A stretch of 64,000 nt of DNA, taken from NCBI GenBank assembly GCA_019454125.1, contig CP075365.1:1916218-1980217 (forward strand), read 5' to 3'. How positions within the stretch are numbered: position 1 is the first letter of the stretch; each line of letters starts with the position of its first letter. Of the stretch, positions 63,232 to 64,000 are shown one piece after another. The position numbers were made by a program, and so were the translations under genes. The notes under the pieces were generated by a model that worked only from the letters and a program-made list of their open reading frames with translations, was not told the DNA's origin and did not search any database. Origin of the DNA: Fimbriimonadaceae bacterium (lineage in GTDB: Bacteria; Armatimonadota; Fimbriimonadia; Fimbriimonadales; Fimbriimonadaceae).

Positions 63232-64000
63232 GCTCGGCCCCTTGAGCCTTCGCCATGAACTGGGACTGGCAGAGCCCGAGCGCGGCCCACAAGGCGATGA
63301 GGCTGGAGCCGCCCGCGCTCACGAACGGAAGCGGAACCCCAATCGGGGGCAAGAAGCCATTGGCCATCATGACATTTGTGCAAGTTTGAACCCCAATCCA
63401 TGTAGCAACCCCCGCGACCACGAGCTTTCCAAACTGAGTCTGGACGCGCATCGCCGCTCGAAAGAGCATGGCCGTAAGGCCACCCAAGACAGCGAGGACG
63501 GCCAGCGACCCGACCAGCCCCGTCTCCTCGGAGATCGTGGTCATCACGAAGTCGGTGGTCGGCGCGGGCAGCGTGTGCTTGGCGCGTCCCTCGCCAAGAC
63601 CGACCCCTGTCAGGCCCCCGCGGAGCATCGCCTTTTCGGACTGCGTGGTCTGGTAACCGATCGAATCGATGTTGCCCTTCTCCCACCGCGAACCATGGTT
63701 CACGATGCGGTCCATACGGTACGGCTCGGTCATGACCATGTAGCCCACGACCACCGTGGAAACCGCCCCCAGGGCCAGGAGGGAGGACGCCCTGACCCCT
63801 GCCAGGATCATCATGCCAAGCGTCACGGCGGCGATGACCATGGCGGTCGCCAAGTCCGGCTCGGCCTCGATCAGGAGCACATAGGCCCCTATGGCAAGAA
63901 GGGGCCAGGCCCGCAAAAGGCGCGGCATCCAGACCCGATCCAGAGCCTCGTACCAGGCCAACCGCTTTCTCGGGGGCCGTGGGCTGGGCTTGCGGTCCGC
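63176..64000 (-). CDS. ftsW: Peptidoglycan glycosyltransferase FtsW (5' end cut by window)
   Basis: 275 visible codons of a SEDS protein. Visible helices include LLAIGAYVLLIEAEPDLATA, the large periplasmic loop (SRWEKGNIDSIGYQTTQSEK, GLTGVGLGEGRAKHTLPAPT, DFVMTTISEETGLVGSLAVL) and the last-helix hallmark IGVPLPFVSAGGSSLIALW. The frame continues to the window edge (ADRKPSPRPPRKR before the visible LAWYEALD), so the N-terminal helices lie outside. It polymerises lipid II at the septum. Its 3' end overlaps murG by 56 bases. Confidence 0.93.
   Translation of the reverse strand, partial: ADRKPSPRPPRKRLAWYEALDRVWMPRLLRAWPLLAIGAYVLLIEAEPDLATAMVIAAVTLGMMILAGVRASSLLALGAVSTVVVGYMVMTEPYRMDRIVNHGSRWEKGNIDSIGYQTTQSEKAMLRGGLTGVGLGEGRAKHTLPAPTTDFVMTTISEETGLVGSLAVLAVLGGLTAMLFRAAMRVQTQFGKLVVAGVATWIGVQTCTNVMMANGFLPPIGVPLPFVSAGGSSLIALWAALGLCQSQFMAKAQGAELEAGHDRRWHRRPRVSGA

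Overview
The window is one contig piece from a GC-rich, Gram-negative-type bacterium. Three genes or remnants carry PEP-CTERM surface-sorting tails. There is an outer-membrane barrel protein, a type III glutamine synthetase, and a division and cell-wall (dcw) cluster containing Sbp (DUF1290) and DUF881 genes. This mix suggests Armatimonadota (Fimbriimonadia-like). That placement is inference: no rRNA gene is present.

Layout. 0-4 kb: a 5'-truncated recJ, then a minus-strand operon of an ECF sigma factor, a membrane anti-sigma factor and an HtrA-fold PDZ protein that has lost its catalytic triad. 4-10 kb: PEP-CTERM protein, stress-type protein, two tiny Lys-rich ORFs, an exported amidohydrolase, an Ntn amide hydrolase paired with a beta-barrel, and a PEP-CTERM remnant. 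10-18 kb: a nitrogen block on the minus strand, glnN - glutaminase - amt - degenerate glutaminase, next to a FixLJ-like two-component pair. 18.7-26.9 kb: an accessory island. It has two diverged, lower-GC copies of a two-gene unit (transglutaminase-like protein plus small exported partner). Between and around them lie three copies of an aldehyde dehydrogenase 5' region, and palindromic repeats lie on both sides. 27-34 kb: sugar dehydrogenase with cytochrome c, ArsR/AHSA1 pair, half-size TauE protein, haem-oxygenase-fold protein, Cas4-like/DUF2779 nuclease, S10 peptidase, tRNA-Val. 34-42 kb: a long minus-strand operon of membrane proteins ending in recO, a solute-binding lipoprotein and an AraC regulator. 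42-52 kb: hydrolase, prs, glmU, PEP-CTERM protein, smc, dienelactone hydrolase. 51-55.5 kb: GH65-like lipoprotein and alpha-glucan phosphorylase. 55.5-64 kb: dcw cluster ftsW-murG-murC::ddl-ftsQ-DUF881-sbp-ftsA-ftsZ (minus strand), with ftsW cut by the window end.

How the genes work together. The nitrogen block pairs ammonium uptake and glutamine synthesis with glutamine hydrolysis, so the degenerate second glutaminase is more likely a sensor or binding protein than an enzyme. The dcw block makes and polymerises lipid II at the FtsZ ring, with MurC and Ddl in one polypeptide. The best candidate for something undescribed is the 19.3-26.0 kb island. Its exported Cys-His-Asp proteins are duplicated as a unit, the neighbouring ALDH fragments stop at the same codon, and one copy carries a ten-base G tract that decides its reading frame. 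Indels are dense at 24.17-24.90 kb, so assembly error must be excluded before any pseudogene claim there.
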